A program made the position numbers and the translations under genes. DNA of 38,081 nucleotides from positions 1-38,081 of the forward strand of contig JACCZW010000054.1 in the NCBI GenBank assembly GCA_013695765.1, read 5' to 3'. Shown piece after piece: positions 9,958 through 19,868 of this stretch. The DNA comes from Gammaproteobacteria bacterium. Its GTDB lineage: Bacteria > Pseudomonadota > Gammaproteobacteria > JACCYU01. The notes beneath the pieces were generated by a model. It saw only the letters and a program-made list of their open reading frames with translations. It was not told where the DNA came from and made no database searches. The stretch's first letter is position 1. Every line of letters begins with the position of its first letter.

Positions 9958-12714
9958 TCAGGCGATCTGTCGCATCAGGGTCTCCGCCTGTTCGCGCTGA
10001 TCGTCGTCACCGTCCTGCAACACTTCTTCCAGTGTGCTCAACGCGCCGTCGGCGTCGCACATATCAATGTAAGCCCTGGCCAAATCCAGTTTTGTACCCA
10101 CTTCGTTGATATCCGACAGATCATCCACGTTATCAGGATTCAGATCCTGCTCGGAAAACGCGCCGCTGGACAATTGTGTCAGGCTTTCCGCGTCTTCCGT
10201 CTCGCCCGAGGCGACTTCGATCGAGAATGACGCTTCATCGATACTGTCGGCGTCCAGTTCGATCAACGATGCCGAACTGCCAGGCAAAGAGGCGTCGGGA
10301 TCGTATTCGCTCGCCGAATCGATTGTCGTCGGCGACTGACGATACAAATCGGCCGACTCGTCCGCGCTTTCCAGTTCGGATAAATCGAAGCTCATTTCAT
10401 CTTTGCGGTCACCCGCAAGAGAGTCCGACGGGGTGGCTGACGCATCGGCGGCAGTTTCGCCGTCAAAGTCTCCAAGGTCGAATTCGAGTATCTTGCTGTT
10501 ATACGCAGTAGGCGTGGACTCGGCTGGCGGCAGACTGGCCTCGCTATCGGTCGACGCACCCTGGCGCTCATCCGGCGCAAATGCAAATCCGGCCGCGCTG
10601 CTTGTGATTTGCGGGGTAACGCCGGTCCGGGATTCAGTTCTGGTGGCCTGATCCTCGCTGATAGTCGCTTGCAAAGGCGCGTTTGCATCCGCTTCGCTAC
10701 CCCCATACAACGGATTGCGCGGATCGATCTCCAGCCCCATCGTTAGGACCCGTTCCCACGCCGCATCGCGCCTGCCGCCCGTGGCGCCGAACAAGTCTTT
10801 TGCCTGCGCATCGAACGCCGCATGGTTCCTGCCAGCATAGTAGATTTCCAGCAGTTTCAAGCGGTAATCGATACGCTCGGGGTTTCGCCCGATCGCTTCT
10901 CGGAGAAGATCTTCGCCCTGCTGATGCAATCCGTAAGCGATATAAACATCGGCTTCGGCGAGCGTATCGTCGTGGCCCGGTTTCGCCGGCGGCTGGGCGG
11001 CCGGAGCGCCAAGCCGGGCCGATGGCATTTTATCGGGCGCCTCGTTTATCGGCGCCATGGGATTTATCGCCATGGGCACATGAGCCCGCGCGGCCGTAGC
11101 GGCTTGCGCGGGTTCGATCGCGCTGGCGTCTGGCTTAAATGGACCAGCTTGATCCCGGTTATCGCCGTCATTGTCCACGTAGTTCGCAAGATCGATCCGT
11201 TGAGTGCGCGACGCAGCCCGTTTGACGATCAGCCAGATGAGTGCCAGCAACAGCAACCCGGCCGCGCCGGCGCCAACCAGCATCACCGGGTTGCCCAGAA
11301 CCGCGTTCAAACTGTCGGACTCTGCCGGCGGCGAGACTGGCTCGTCAAGCACCGCACCCTCCTGCGTTTCGGATGCTGTCTCCGTCGTCGCCTGGGTGTC
11401 ACCGAAGGTGGCGGCGTCAGGCCGTACCTGGGCGGTCGCGTCAGCTACTGCGCCGCCCTGCTGAACGCCATCATCGTACCGCCCGGGTTCAGCGACGACG
11501 CCATTTCCATCCAGACGAGCCTGCAAATCCGCAAGCGCCTCGCTCTGCAGGCTGATGACGCGCTCCTGCTTGCTGAGCATCGACTCCAGTTCCGAAACTC
11601 TCGTCTGCAACGAATCAATTTCCACGCGCCGTGACTCAGCCAGTTCCCGCAATAGAAGGTCATTGTTCTCCGTGTCGTTTACGCTTGATGCGGACGTGTC
11701 GCGGACCGCCTGGGCGCTGGCAACACCGTCGGGCACGGCACTTTCATCGGCAGCCATGATTTTCAGCCGCGCCTGCTTGTCGCTGTCGGGGGAAGTCGCA
11801 TCCTTGGCGACCGCCGTCTCGGTGGCTGACGGCTCTTCGCTCGGGATCTTCGTTGGCACTGACTCGCCCGCGGTCAACGCGCGAGACGCTTCCCAGGCGC
11901 GCTCTTGCCGCGCAATTTCGGCCACCGCGGCCGCGCTTTCGACCGCGGCGATCTCCCGCGGGTCCGGCATTCGCAGGATTATGCCGGTTCTCAAGTCGTT
12001 GATATTGCCCTGCGCGAAAGTGTCCGGATTGGCGCGCCCAATCGCGACCACCATGCGCGACAGTTCAACCCTTTCATCCGTACGATAACGCTGGGCGATT
12101 TCGCCAAGCGTATCGCCTGGTACGACTGTGTGAGTGGCAGGCCTTCGGCCGGGAACCTTGCCCGCCGACGAATACAGCTCGTCCGCTGCCGTTGTGTCAT
12201 TACCCGTCGCCCCGCCGAAGCGCGACGCCGCAGGTCTATTGCCGGCAGCGGTTTGCGGCCTCGTGGCCTCGGCCCGTACGAACGGCGCCTGCGCCAGGAT
12301 GCCCTGCTCATCCATCAGCACCGGTGGATCCAGCAGTACCGTGTACTCGCGCACCAACCGGCAGTCGGGCCAGCGCAAATCGATGAGAAAATTAAGAAAC
12401 GGTTCGCGCACCGGTTCCCTGGTCGTCACCTGAATGATTGCGCCGTCATCGCTGGCGGGCACGACGTTGAATTGCAGCTGCGTCAGCGCGAACGGGCGCT
12501 CAATACCAACCCGCTCGAAAACCTGCTGCGAAGCGAGCGCGGCCTGCATGTTTTCAATATCGTCTGGTTCTACCGAAAGCACGCGGATGTCGGCACGCAA
12601 CGGCTGGTTGAGCGCGGTGCTGATCGTGATGTCCCCGAGTCCCGTACACCATGTGGCGCCGGGCGTGAGAACCGCTAGCAGGAGCAGGCCCCGAGCAAGA
12701 TTGCGCACTTTCAT
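9958..12714 (-). CDS. fimV: FimV/HubP-like polar peptidoglycan-binding protein
   Basis: 918 residues from the ATG at 12714, preceded by an AAGGGG ribosome-binding site (an ATG nine codons earlier lacks one). Order of parts: signal peptide; the FimV N-terminal domain beginning LGDITISTALNQPLRADIRV; a LysM domain starting THTVVPGDTLGEIAQRY; a coiled-coil stretch (EIDSLQTRVSELESMLSKQE); one membrane helix (VMLVGAGAAGLLLLALIWLIV); an acidic, low-complexity cytoplasmic part with TPR-like segments; and the conserved C-terminal motif LDLARAYIDMCDADGALSTL. The family organises the cell pole, and in Pseudomonas supports type IV pili and cAMP control. Position between asd and truA is the conserved fimV locus. 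Confidence 0.95.
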   Translation of the reverse strand: MKVRNLARGLLLLAVLTPGATWCTGLGDITISTALNQPLRADIRVLSVEPDDIENMQAALASQQVFERVGIERPFALTQLQFNVVPASDDGAIIQVTTREPVREPFLNFLIDLRWPDCRLVREYTVLLDPPVLMDEQGILAQAPFVRAEATRPQTAAGNRPAASRFGGATGNDTTAADELYSSAGKVPGRRPATHTVVPGDTLGEIAQRYRTDERVELSRMVVAIGRANPDTFAQGNINDLRTGIILRMPDPREIAAVESAAAVAEIARQERAWEASRALTAGESVPTKIPSEEPSATETAVAKDATSPDSDKQARLKIMAADESAVPDGVASAQAVRDTSASSVNDTENNDLLLRELAESRRVEIDSLQTRVSELESMLSKQERVISLQSEALADLQARLDGNGVVAEPGRYDDGVQQGGAVADATAQVRPDAATFGDTQATTETASETQEGAVLDEPVSPPAESDSLNAVLGNPVMLVGAGAAGLLLLALIWLIVKRAASRTQRIDLANYVDNDGDNRDQAGPFKPDASAIEPAQAATAARAHVPMAINPMAPINEAPDKMPSARLGAPAAQPPAKPGHDDTLAEADVYIAYGLHQQGEDLLREAIGRNPERIDYRLKLLEIYYAGRNHAAFDAQAKDLFGATGGRRDAAWERVLTMGLEIDPRNPLYGGSEADANAPLQATISEDQATRTESRTGVTPQITSSAAGFAFAPDERQGASTDSEASLPPAESTPTAYNSKILEFDLGDFDGETAADASATPSDSLAGDRKDEMSFDLSELESADESADLYRQSPTTIDSASEYDPDASLPGSSASLIELDADSIDEASFSIEVASGETEDAESLTQLSSGAFSEQDLNPDNVDDLSDINEVGTKLDLARAYIDMCDADGALSTLEEVLQDGDDDQREQAETLMRQIA

Positions 12715-12822
12715 TTGTGTCCCCTTCCCCTTAATTATCAAATCCGTAATTATCGATGATCGACCCGCGACAAATGTTCAGCGCGTATATCCGAACGGCT
12801 CGCGGTCGCGGTATAGCCGCAC

Positions 12823-13866
12823 TTATAAGAATTTTTTGATCAATAGTTCCGCGATCTGAACACTGTTGAGCGCCGCACCCTTGCGGACATTGTCGCTCAC
12901 TACCCATAAATTAAGTCCGCGTGGATGCGAGATATCCTCGCGGATGCGCCCTACGAATACCTCGTCGTGGCCGGCCGCGTCGGTAACCGGCGTCGGATAA
13001 CCGCCATCGCGGTGCTTGTCGATGACGCGAACGCCCGGCGCCCTGGCCAGTAATTTTCGCGCGGTCGCGGCGCTGATCTTGTCGCGGGTTTCAATGTGCA
13101 CGGCCTCGCAATGTCCGTAAAACACGGGCACGCGCACCGCCGTCGGATTGACCTGAATGTGCTCGTCGCCCATGATTTTGCGCGTCTCCCACACCATCTT
13201 CATTTCTTCCCTGGTGTAGCCGTTGTCCTGAAACTGATCGATGTGCGGCAACGCGTTGAAGGCAATCTGCTTTGGATAAACCTCACATTCCGCCTGCTGA
13301 CCGTTAAGCAGCCGAGCCGTCTGCCCCGCCAGTTCCTCGATCGCTTCCCTGCCGGTGCCCGATACCGCCTGATAGGTTGCCACATTGATGCGCTCGATGC
13401 CGACCGCGTCGTAGATGGGTTTGAGCGCCACCACCATCTGGATGGTTGAGCAATTCGGGTTGGCGATGATGCCACGCGTCTTAAAGCCCGCCATGGCTTG
13501 CGGGTTCACCTCCGGCACGATCAGCGGAATGTCGTCATCGTTACGAAAACACGAAGTGTTGTCGATCACCACACAGCCGACCGCCGCCGCGCGCGGCGCG
13601 TACTCGGCCGATACCGACGCGCCGGGGGAAAACAAACCTATCTGCGCCTTCGCAAAATCAAAGGTGCTTAAATCTTCCACCAACAAGGGCTTGCCGTTGA
13701 ACATTGCCCGGCTACCCGCCGAACGCTGGCTCGCCAGCGCGTACACCCGGCCCACTGGGAACTTGCGCGCCGCCAGGATCGAAAGCATGGTCTCGCCCAC
13801 GGCGCCGGTCGCGCCGACCACAGCTATGTCGAACTGCCTGCTCACGTTGTCGATTGGTTGTATCAA
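12823..13866 (-). CDS. asd: Aspartate-semialdehyde dehydrogenase
   Basis: Reduces aspartyl phosphate to the semialdehyde, the branch point to lysine, threonine, methionine and diaminopimelate. It has the NADP loop [10 protein letters not shown], the catalytic Cys in [10 protein letters not shown], and the substrate-binding [13 protein letters not shown], typical of the form found beside leuB. The start is ambiguous: TTG at 13866 has an AGGTGA site four bases upstream, while GTG at 13845 gives the family's common N-terminus [13 protein letters not shown]. The annotated end uses the TTG. It follows leuB by 33 bases. Confidence 0.96.
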   Translation of the reverse strand: MIQPIDNVSRQFDIAVVGATGAVGETMLSILAARKFPVGRVYALASQRSAGSRAMFNGKPLLVEDLSTFDFAKAQIGLFSPGASVSAEYAPRAAAVGCVVIDNTSCFRNDDDIPLIVPEVNPQAMAGFKTRGIIANPNCSTIQMVVALKPIYDAVGIERINVATYQAVSGTGREAIEELAGQTARLLNGQQAECEVYPKQIAFNALPHIDQFQDNGYTREEMKMVWETRKIMGDEHIQVNPTAVRVPVFYGHCEAVHIETRDKISAATARKLLARAPGVRVIDKHRDGGYPTPVTDAAGHDEVFVGRIREDISHPRGLNLWVVSDNVRKGAALNSVQIAELLIKKFL

Positions 13867-13899
13867 CCCATCACCTGGTAAATTCGATACCCGCGCATG

Positions 13900-14997
13900 T
13901 CATCCCGCCTTAGCCGCGCCTGCTTCGCGCAGGGCGAGGACGACTGCATTGCCCATCTGGGCCGTCGTTGCGGGGCGGCCACCGGCGGTAAAAATATCCG
14001 CCGTGCGCCAGCCCCGGTCCAGCACCGTTCCGACTGCCGACTCCACCCGCAGCGCTAGCTCGGGCTCGTTCAAGCTGTAGCGCAACATCATCGCGACCGA
14101 AAGTATGGTCGCAAGCGGGTTCGCAACATTCTGCCCGGCGATGTCGGGCGCCGAACCGTGAATCGGTTCGTACAGGCCGCCGCGCTCGGCATTCAGCGAA
14201 GCGGACGGCAACATGCCAATCGATCCCGTCAGCATGGCGGCGGCATCCGACAGAATATCGCCGAACATGTTGTCAGCCAGCAGTACATCAAACTGCTTGG
14301 GCGCCCGTATCAGTTGCATCGCGGCATTGTCAACATACATATGACTGAGCTGCACGTGTGGGTATTCCGCGGACACTCCTTGTACGACTTCGCGCCATAG
14401 TTCCGATACTTCCAGCACGTTCGCCTTGTCGACCGAACAAAGACGTCTGCCGCGGCGCATTGAGATCTCGAACGCGGAGCGCGCGATCCGCTCGATCTCC
14501 GACTCGCGATAACTTAGTGTGTTGAAACCCTCGCGTTCACCGCTGTCCAGGGTCCGCAGACCGCGTGGCTGACCGAAATAAATCCCGCCCGTCAGCTCCC
14601 GCACGATCATCAGGTCCAGACCCGCCACCAGTTCGGGCTTTAGCGCGGATGCGTGAGCCAGTTGCGAATACAGCAGCGCCGGGCGCAGATTCGAGAAAAA
14701 TCCCAGCTCGTGACGCAGCGACAGAAGACCACGTTCCGGGCGCAGCTCGCGCTCGCACGCCTCAAATTTCGGCCCCCCGACCGCGCCCAGCAGAATCGCA
14801 TCGCTTTCGCGCGCGAGTGCCAGGGTGACTTGCGGCAACGGATGCCCGGTCACGTCGAACGCGGCGCCGCCGATCAATCCATGCTCAGCATCGAAGTTAA
14901 ACGCGAACTCGCTTTTCAGTACCTCTAGCACCTTGAGCGCTTCGGCGACGATCTCCGGGCCGATCCCGTCGCCGGCAACAATCAAGAGCTTGTGCAT
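13900..14997 (-). CDS. leuB: 3-isopropylmalate dehydrogenase
   Basis: Oxidises and decarboxylates 3-isopropylmalate in leucine synthesis. The 365 residues begin [17 protein letters not shown]. The substrate arginines and catalytic residues are in the [18 protein letters not shown] region and [17 protein letters not shown], and the NAD-binding motif is [18 protein letters not shown]. It follows leuD by 24 bases, completing leuC-ecn-leuD-leuB. Confidence 0.98.
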   Translation of the reverse strand: MHKLLIVAGDGIGPEIVAEALKVLEVLKSEFAFNFDAEHGLIGGAAFDVTGHPLPQVTLALARESDAILLGAVGGPKFEACERELRPERGLLSLRHELGFFSNLRPALLYSQLAHASALKPELVAGLDLMIVRELTGGIYFGQPRGLRTLDSGEREGFNTLSYRESEIERIARSAFEISMRRGRRLCSVDKANVLEVSELWREVVQGVSAEYPHVQLSHMYVDNAAMQLIRAPKQFDVLLADNMFGDILSDAAAMLTGSIGMLPSASLNAERGGLYEPIHGSAPDIAGQNVANPLATILSVAMMLRYSLNEPELALRVESAVGTVLDRGWRTADIFTAGGRPATTAQMGNAVVLALREAGAAKAG

Positions 14998-15021
14998 CGT
15001 CGCGAGAGCGGACGCCTGGCG

Positions 15022-15657
15022 CTAGAACAGCCAGGGTGCAGTCGCGCGATGACGTGACTCGTAATCACGAATGGCGTCGGCGTGCCGCAAGGTGAGCGCG
15101 ATATCGTCCAGGCCATGCAGCAGGCGATGCTTGTGCGACGCGTCGATGTCAAAGCTTGCAAGTCGTCCGTCGGGCATTTCCACGGTCTGGTCTTCAAGGT
15201 CTATCCGCAATTTAAGACCATTCATACCCGCCACCGCACCAAACAGCCGATCAATGGCCGCATCGTCCATGACGATCGGCAACAAGCCGTTTTTGCAACT
15301 GTTGCTGAAAAAAATATCGGCGAAGCTCGGTGCGATCACGGCCCGAAAGCCCGCGTCGAGCAACGCCCACACCGCGTGCTCGCGCGAAGAGCCGCAACCG
15401 AAATTCTTGCGTGCGAGCAGGATCTGCGCGTCGCGATAGCGCGGCTGATTCAGCACGAAGTCCGGATTCAGTCGGCGGGCGCCGTGATCCTGACCCGCCT
15501 CACCGGAATCCAGATAGCGCCAGTCATCGAACAGGTTCGGTCCAAAACCGGTGCGCTTTACCGATTTCAGGTACTGCTTCGGGATGATGGCGTCCGTGTC
15601 GACATTGGCGCGGTCCAGCGGCGCCACTACGCCGGCCAGCCTGGTAAACGGCTCCAT
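15022..15657 (-). CDS. leuD: 3-isopropylmalate dehydratase small subunit
   Basis: Small (swivelling domain) subunit of isopropylmalate isomerase, pairing with LeuC. The 211 residues begin [30 protein letters not shown] and include the substrate loop [14 protein letters not shown]. Its ATG overlaps the TGA of the upstream entericidin-like gene by one base (TGATG), so translation is probably coupled to that small lipoprotein rather than directly to leuC. It ends with TAG. Confidence 0.97.
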   Translation of the reverse strand: MEPFTRLAGVVAPLDRANVDTDAIIPKQYLKSVKRTGFGPNLFDDWRYLDSGEAGQDHGARRLNPDFVLNQPRYRDAQILLARKNFGCGSSREHAVWALLDAGFRAVIAPSFADIFFSNSCKNGLLPIVMDDAAIDRLFGAVAGMNGLKLRIDLEDQTVEMPDGRLASFDIDASHKHRLLHGLDDIALTLRHADAIRDYESRHRATAPWLF

Positions 15658-15800
15658 CAGTAATCTTTGTTCTCCTCGGCTTCATCCTCGACACTATCGC
15701 CCGCGGATTCCACGTCTTCGCCTATGCCTTCCATGGTGTTGCACCCACTGAGAACCATCACGTACGCGGCGAACAGCGTTGCAAACAATACTTTCATCAT
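15657..15800 (-). CDS. Entericidin-like small lipoprotein
   Basis: A 47-residue protein, [20 protein letters not shown] followed by [23 protein letters not shown]. The lipobox LSGC (Cys20) marks a lipoprotein, and the NTxxGxGxDxxxxG pattern after it is that of the entericidin A/B family. Mature protein is under 30 residues and strongly acidic. Two adjacent ATGs (15800 and 15797) follow a clear AGGAGA site. It sits 34 bases after leuC, and its TGA overlaps the leuD ATG. Family members are small envelope lipoproteins, in E. coli an antidote/toxin pair; here there is only one and no partner is visible. Confidence 0.85.
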   Translation of the reverse strand: MMKVLFATLFAAYVMVLSGCNTMEGIGEDVESAGDSVEDEAEENKDY

Positions 15801-15834
15801 CTTTCTCCTGTGTAAATAATGGTTGTGCGCGAAT

Positions 15835-17238
15835 CTACAGCTCGCGCACATCGACAAAATGACCCGCGATCCCCGCGGCGGCGGCCATTGCGGGACTGAC
15901 CAAATGCGTACGCCCGCCATGGCCCTGACGTCCCTCGAAATTACGGTTGGATGTTGAGGCGCAGCGCTCGCCCGGCGCCAGACGATCGTCGTTCATGCCC
16001 AGACACATGGAGCAGCCCGGTTCGCGCCATTCAAACCCGGCCCGCATAAAAATATGGTGCAGCCCTTCGGCTTCGGCCTGCTGCTTGACGAGCCCCGACC
16101 CCGGCACGACCAGCGCCTGCTTGATTGACGTCGCCAGCCTGCGCCCGTTGACGACGGCCGCGGCCGCGCGCAAATCCTCGATACGCGCATTAGTGCAGGA
16201 GCCGATAAAAATCTTGTCCAGCGCGATATCGGTAATCGCGGCACCCGGCTTGAGATCCATATATTTCAGCGCGTGCCGCATGCCGTCGGCCCTGGTCGGG
16301 TCGCTCTCGGTATCCGGGTCGGGCACCCGTGCGCCCACCGGCACGACCATCTCAGGCGAGGTGCCCCAGCTGACCTGCGGCTCGATAGTGTGTGCGTCGA
16401 GGCGTACCTCGCGGTCGAACTTCGCGTTGTCGTCCGATTTCAGATCTCGCCAGGCTGTAACCGCCGCGTCCCAGAGTTCGCCGTTGGGCGCGAGCGGGCG
16501 GCCCCGCAGATAATCGATGGTGGTCTGATCCACCGCCACTAACCCTGCGCGCGCGCCGGCTTCGATGGTCATGTTGCATACGGTCATGCGCGCTTCCATC
16601 GACAGCGCGCGGATCGCGTCGCCGCCGAACTCAATTGCGTAACCGGTGCCGCCCGCGGTGCCGATTTCGCCGATGATGGCGAGCATGATGTCCTTGGAGG
16701 TAACGCCGGTGCCGACGTGCCCGTCGACCCTGATTAGCATATTCCTGGCCTTGCGCTGCTGCAGACACTGCGTGGCGAGCACGTGTTCGACCTCGGAAGT
16801 GCCGATGCCGAAGGCGAGCGCACCGAACGCGCCATGCGTTGAGGTGTGAGAGTCCCCGCACACTACCGTCATGCCCGGCAGGGTCGCACCCTGCTCGGGG
16901 CCGATGATGTGCACGATCCCCTGCCGCCGGTCGCTCAGACCGTAATACCTGAGCTTGTGCTGAGCCACATTCGCGTCAAGCGTCTCCACTTGCAGGCGTG
17001 ACACTGGGTCGGCGGTGCTCAAATCCCGCACACGGGTCGAGACGTTATGATCGGCTGTCGCCAGAATCGAGCTGGCGCGCCAGACCTTGCGCCCGGCCAG
17101 CCGCAGCCCCTCGAAGGCCTGTGGCGAGGTCACTTCGTGCACCAGGTGCCGATCGATGTACAACAGCGCCGTACCGTGTTCGTCGACGCGCGCCACGTGC
17201 GTGTCCCACAGCTTATCGTAGAGGGTTCTGCCAGCCAT
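15835..17238 (-). CDS. leuC: 3-isopropylmalate dehydratase large subunit
   Basis: Aconitase-type [4Fe-4S] subunit of isopropylmalate isomerase. The 467 residues begin [18 protein letters not shown]. The cluster cysteines appear in [12 protein letters not shown] and [11 protein letters not shown], and the substrate motif in [29 protein letters not shown]. It is the first gene of the minus-strand run, so its promoter should lie in the gap upstream (17239-17670). No leader peptide or attenuator was recognised there. Confidence 0.98.
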   Translation of the reverse strand: MAGRTLYDKLWDTHVARVDEHGTALLYIDRHLVHEVTSPQAFEGLRLAGRKVWRASSILATADHNVSTRVRDLSTADPVSRLQVETLDANVAQHKLRYYGLSDRRQGIVHIIGPEQGATLPGMTVVCGDSHTSTHGAFGALAFGIGTSEVEHVLATQCLQQRKARNMLIRVDGHVGTGVTSKDIMLAIIGEIGTAGGTGYAIEFGGDAIRALSMEARMTVCNMTIEAGARAGLVAVDQTTIDYLRGRPLAPNGELWDAAVTAWRDLKSDDNAKFDREVRLDAHTIEPQVSWGTSPEMVVPVGARVPDPDTESDPTRADGMRHALKYMDLKPGAAITDIALDKIFIGSCTNARIEDLRAAAAVVNGRRLATSIKQALVVPGSGLVKQQAEAEGLHHIFMRAGFEWREPGCSMCLGMNDDRLAPGERCASTSNRNFEGRQGHGGRTHLVSPAMAAAAGIAGHFVDVREL

Positions 17239-17670
17239 TGTCGGATTGGACTTAAATTAAGACCGCGCATCATAGCCCTCTGCGCCGGCTAAGACAAAAC
17301 CCCGCTGATGACGGCGCAACTTTACACATCATCGCCACGGCGACTAACGGTCACCCTGACCCCTCGCGGCAAACCCGCCGCTGGTCGGGCGCGCATCGCC
17401 ACTCATCGGTCAAGCCAGGATTCATGTTTCACACGTTCCCGCTCGGCGCTATATCTATCCGCGAGCCCGCAATCGGTACATGGAAATCGTTGAGTACACA
17501 ACCTTCCAGCAGTTTTGTCTCGGCTATCCAGCGCCCGGTTTCAGTTGGCGTTCAGGGGTGCTGCGGGTGCCGCCTTCGCTGTAATTCCATGAGCGCCATT
17601 GTTGTACCTGCTGCCCGGCAAGAAGTACGACAAGTACAACCAAGCGCCTAAATCTTCAAGTGGGAAATTC
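17239..17670. other. Divergent intergenic region between leuC and the di-heme gene
   Basis: 432 bases between two divergently transcribed genes, so it must hold both promoters. I see no convincing coding sequence, RNA gene or terminator. The only structure that stands out is an inverted repeat close to the plus-strand gene, listed separately. Promoter boxes could not be assigned with confidence. Confidence 0.6.
17601..17640. promoter_or_regulatory. Inverted repeat upstream of the di-heme oxidoreductase
   Basis: GTTGTAC (17601-17607) and GTACAAC (17634-17640) are perfect 7-base inverted copies separated by 26 bases, and an extra AAGTAC lies inside. The pair ends 30 bases before the ATG at 17671. 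It could be an operator or an mRNA hairpin in the 5' leader; the long loop makes chance possible. Confidence 0.3.
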
Positions 17671-19266
17671 ATGAAAACCATACTAGAAATGCCGTGCCGC
17701 ATTGCGTCCGGTTTTTTATTTATCGCATTCGCTTGCTCCGCGCAGGCCCAACTTACTGATATCACGCAGACCCCCAATCCGATCAACGCCGGTATCGCAA
17801 AGTCGCTGCGTCAGCAGGTCGGCACGGGCCAAGGCGACGCGTTCACACCGGGATCGTCGATCTATCTCATTAAGCGCGATCCCGCGCGCTCGGTGCGGCG
17901 CGGACGCCAACTCTTCCAGCGCGCCTTCACCAAGAATCAGGGATTCGGCCCGCGCGTGAACGACGACTCGATCGGCGATATCACGGTCATGCGCAACCTG
18001 GGCGCGGGATTATCGAATAGCTGCGCGGCCTGCCATGGACGCCCGCGAGGTTCGGCCGGGTTCGGCGGCGATGTGGTGACGCGCCCTGACAGTCGCGATG
18101 CCCCTCACCTGTTCGGCGCCGGGCTGGTAGAAATGCTGGGCGATGAGATCACCCATGATCTGCGCAGTATCCGGGGCCAGGCGGTGCAACGTGCCCAAAC
18201 TTCAGCACGATCCGTCACGCAGCCACTGCAAAGTAAAGGCATCGACTACGGCCAGATCACCGCCTATCCCGATGGCGACGTAGATACCTCGCAGGTGCAA
18301 GGCGTAAACCCAGATCTTCGCGTGCGCCCCTTCTTCGCGCAGGGCGCATCGTTCGCGCTTCGTGAATTCATCGTCGGCGCATTCAAGGACGAAATGGGGT
18401 TGGAATCTCCCGATAACATTCTTTGTCAGGCCACCGATCCGGTCAATGCGGTGGTGGCGACAAGCTCTGCCGGCATGGTTTTCGACCCCGCGCTTGACAT
18501 GATCGTGCGCCCGCCCGTGTGCGACCCCAGGGAAGACGGAGATTTTGACCTTGTGGCCAATGAGATCGATCCGGCGGTGGTCGATCACATGGAATTTTAC
18601 TTACTGAACTATTTCAGTCCCGGCACAGGCCAGTTGACCCCACCTGCGCAACAGGGTTTAAAAATGATGGAGCGGATCGGGTGCACGAGCTGTCATGTCC
18701 AGAACCTCCGCGTCGAGCGCGACCGGCGGATAGCCAGCGTAGAAACGCGGTTTGATCCAGCGAAAGGTATCTTCAATCGGCTGTACGCCACGGCCACTAC
18801 CCAATTCAAGGTCGTAAACGATGGCGATCAATACCCACAACTGCTAGGTGAACCATTTCTGGTCAAAAACATCTTCGCGGACTTCAAGCGACACGATCTG
18901 GGGCCGGCCTTTCACGAACGGGAATACGACGGCTCGTTAGTCACGGAATTCGTGACCGAGCCACTGTGGGGAGTGGGCAGCACCCCTTCTTATGGTCATG
19001 ACGGGCGCAGCATCAACCTGGAGGAAGTCATCCTGCGTCATGGCGGTGAAGCGCAGGAACCACGCGACGCCTTCGCATCCATGAACTGGCTCAACCAGCG
19101 CAAGATCCTCGCCTTCCTCGAGACTTTGGTCATCTTCCCGCCCGACGATACAGCGTCCAATCTGAATCCAGGCGTACCGGGCACCGCCAGTCCGCAGGAT
19201 CCTTCCCAGCACGGCAGTATCAACCTGGGCGCCCTGTTTCAGATCCCATCGGAAGGGCGAGAGTAA
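17671..19266 (+). CDS. Exported di-heme c-type oxidoreductase (DUF1111 / DHOR family)
   Basis: 531 residues from the ATG at 17671, chosen because it begins a clear signal peptide (MKTILEMPCRIASGFLFIAF, cleavage after AQA). Two heme c sites are visible: CAACH (Cys118-His122) and CTSCH (Cys338-His342). The first is followed by GRPRGSAGFGG. The C-terminal block PLWGVGSTPSYGHDGR and the ending with repeated acid-Pro linkers are typical of the di-heme thiol-oxidoreductase-like family, distantly related to MauG and cytochrome c peroxidases. It should sit in the periplasm; substrate is not known. Downstream gene is convergent with a six-base gap. Confidence 0.88.
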   Translation: MKTILEMPCRIASGFLFIAFACSAQAQLTDITQTPNPINAGIAKSLRQQVGTGQGDAFTPGSSIYLIKRDPARSVRRGRQLFQRAFTKNQGFGPRVNDDSIGDITVMRNLGAGLSNSCAACHGRPRGSAGFGGDVVTRPDSRDAPHLFGAGLVEMLGDEITHDLRSIRGQAVQRAQTSARSVTQPLQSKGIDYGQITAYPDGDVDTSQVQGVNPDLRVRPFFAQGASFALREFIVGAFKDEMGLESPDNILCQATDPVNAVVATSSAGMVFDPALDMIVRPPVCDPREDGDFDLVANEIDPAVVDHMEFYLLNYFSPGTGQLTPPAQQGLKMMERIGCTSCHVQNLRVERDRRIASVETRFDPAKGIFNRLYATATTQFKVVNDGDQYPQLLGEPFLVKNIFADFKRHDLGPAFHEREYDGSLVTEFVTEPLWGVGSTPSYGHDGRSINLEEVILRHGGEAQEPRDAFASMNWLNQRKILAFLETLVIFPPDDTASNLNPGVPGTASPQDPSQHGSINLGALFQIPSEGRE

Positions 19267-19272
19267 GCTCAG

Positions 19273-19800
19273 TCATCGGGCGCGTCGGGCAAGCGCCTTC
19301 CAATCGAGATGCAGGCTGTGGCCGGGGGCTCCGCTGAGTTCAGCGAGCCGGCCCCCGGCTGTTTCCAGCACAAAAAGCACCGGAAAGCGACTCGAATAAC
19401 GCGGCAACCGCGCTTCGTACTCGGCGTCGCCTTCTCCTGATCGACGTGGCGGTTCCGGTGGCATGGTGTACGTAACAAGCACCTGGCCGTCTTCGTCCAG
19501 AAACGCTACGTCGATAGGCACCCAACTGTCGCGCATGAACGCCGCGACAACCTCTGGTTGCGGCAACACCATCAGCATTCCTTGATGAGGGTCAATAAAC
19601 CTGCGACCGCCTAGACCCTTGCCGCGACTCGCGGGATCGAGCGCGAGATCAAGTGTGAGCCTCTCCTTTGCGATCGCAAGCCGCACCGTCTCGCGCGATT
19701 CTGGCTCGACCGTGGGCTCGCACCCGGCCATGCACACCACCATGAGGCAGAGAACCAACGTGCCTTTAACCAGGGTTCTTATGCTATGCCTGCTAGGCAC
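19273..19800 (-). CDS. DUF192 lipoprotein
   Basis: 175 residues starting at GTG 19800. A hydrophobic segment ends in VCMAGC, a lipobox-like site (Cys27), so the protein is probably lipidated. The rest is a DUF192 domain: RGKGLGGRRFIDPHQGMLMVLPQP, then MRDSWVPIDVAFLDEDGQVL, and a C-terminal ETAGGRLAELSGAPGHSL. The family's usual GLM, GML and M+NT.IPLDI positions are recognisable, but with an insertion of about 20 residues (PPRRSGEGDAEYEARLPRYS). Function of the family is not established. It is convergent with the di-heme gene and 68 bases downstream of the hemoglobin gene, and may end that operon. Confidence 0.8.
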   Translation of the reverse strand: MPSRHSIRTLVKGTLVLCLMVVCMAGCEPTVEPESRETVRLAIAKERLTLDLALDPASRGKGLGGRRFIDPHQGMLMVLPQPEVVAAFMRDSWVPIDVAFLDEDGQVLVTYTMPPEPPRRSGEGDAEYEARLPRYSSRFPVLFVLETAGGRLAELSGAPGHSLHLDWKALARRAR

Positions 19801-19868
19801 TTTCGTGTCGCGCGCGTCAGCGATGTATCGAGAATCGCGAGGCGCGATAAGGCACTCGCCCGATCCGT

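Noticed and set aside
12780-12830. Hairpin CGGCT...AGCCG before asd's stop region as a terminator
   Set aside because: No T-rich tail on either strand and a mixed stem; not convincing.
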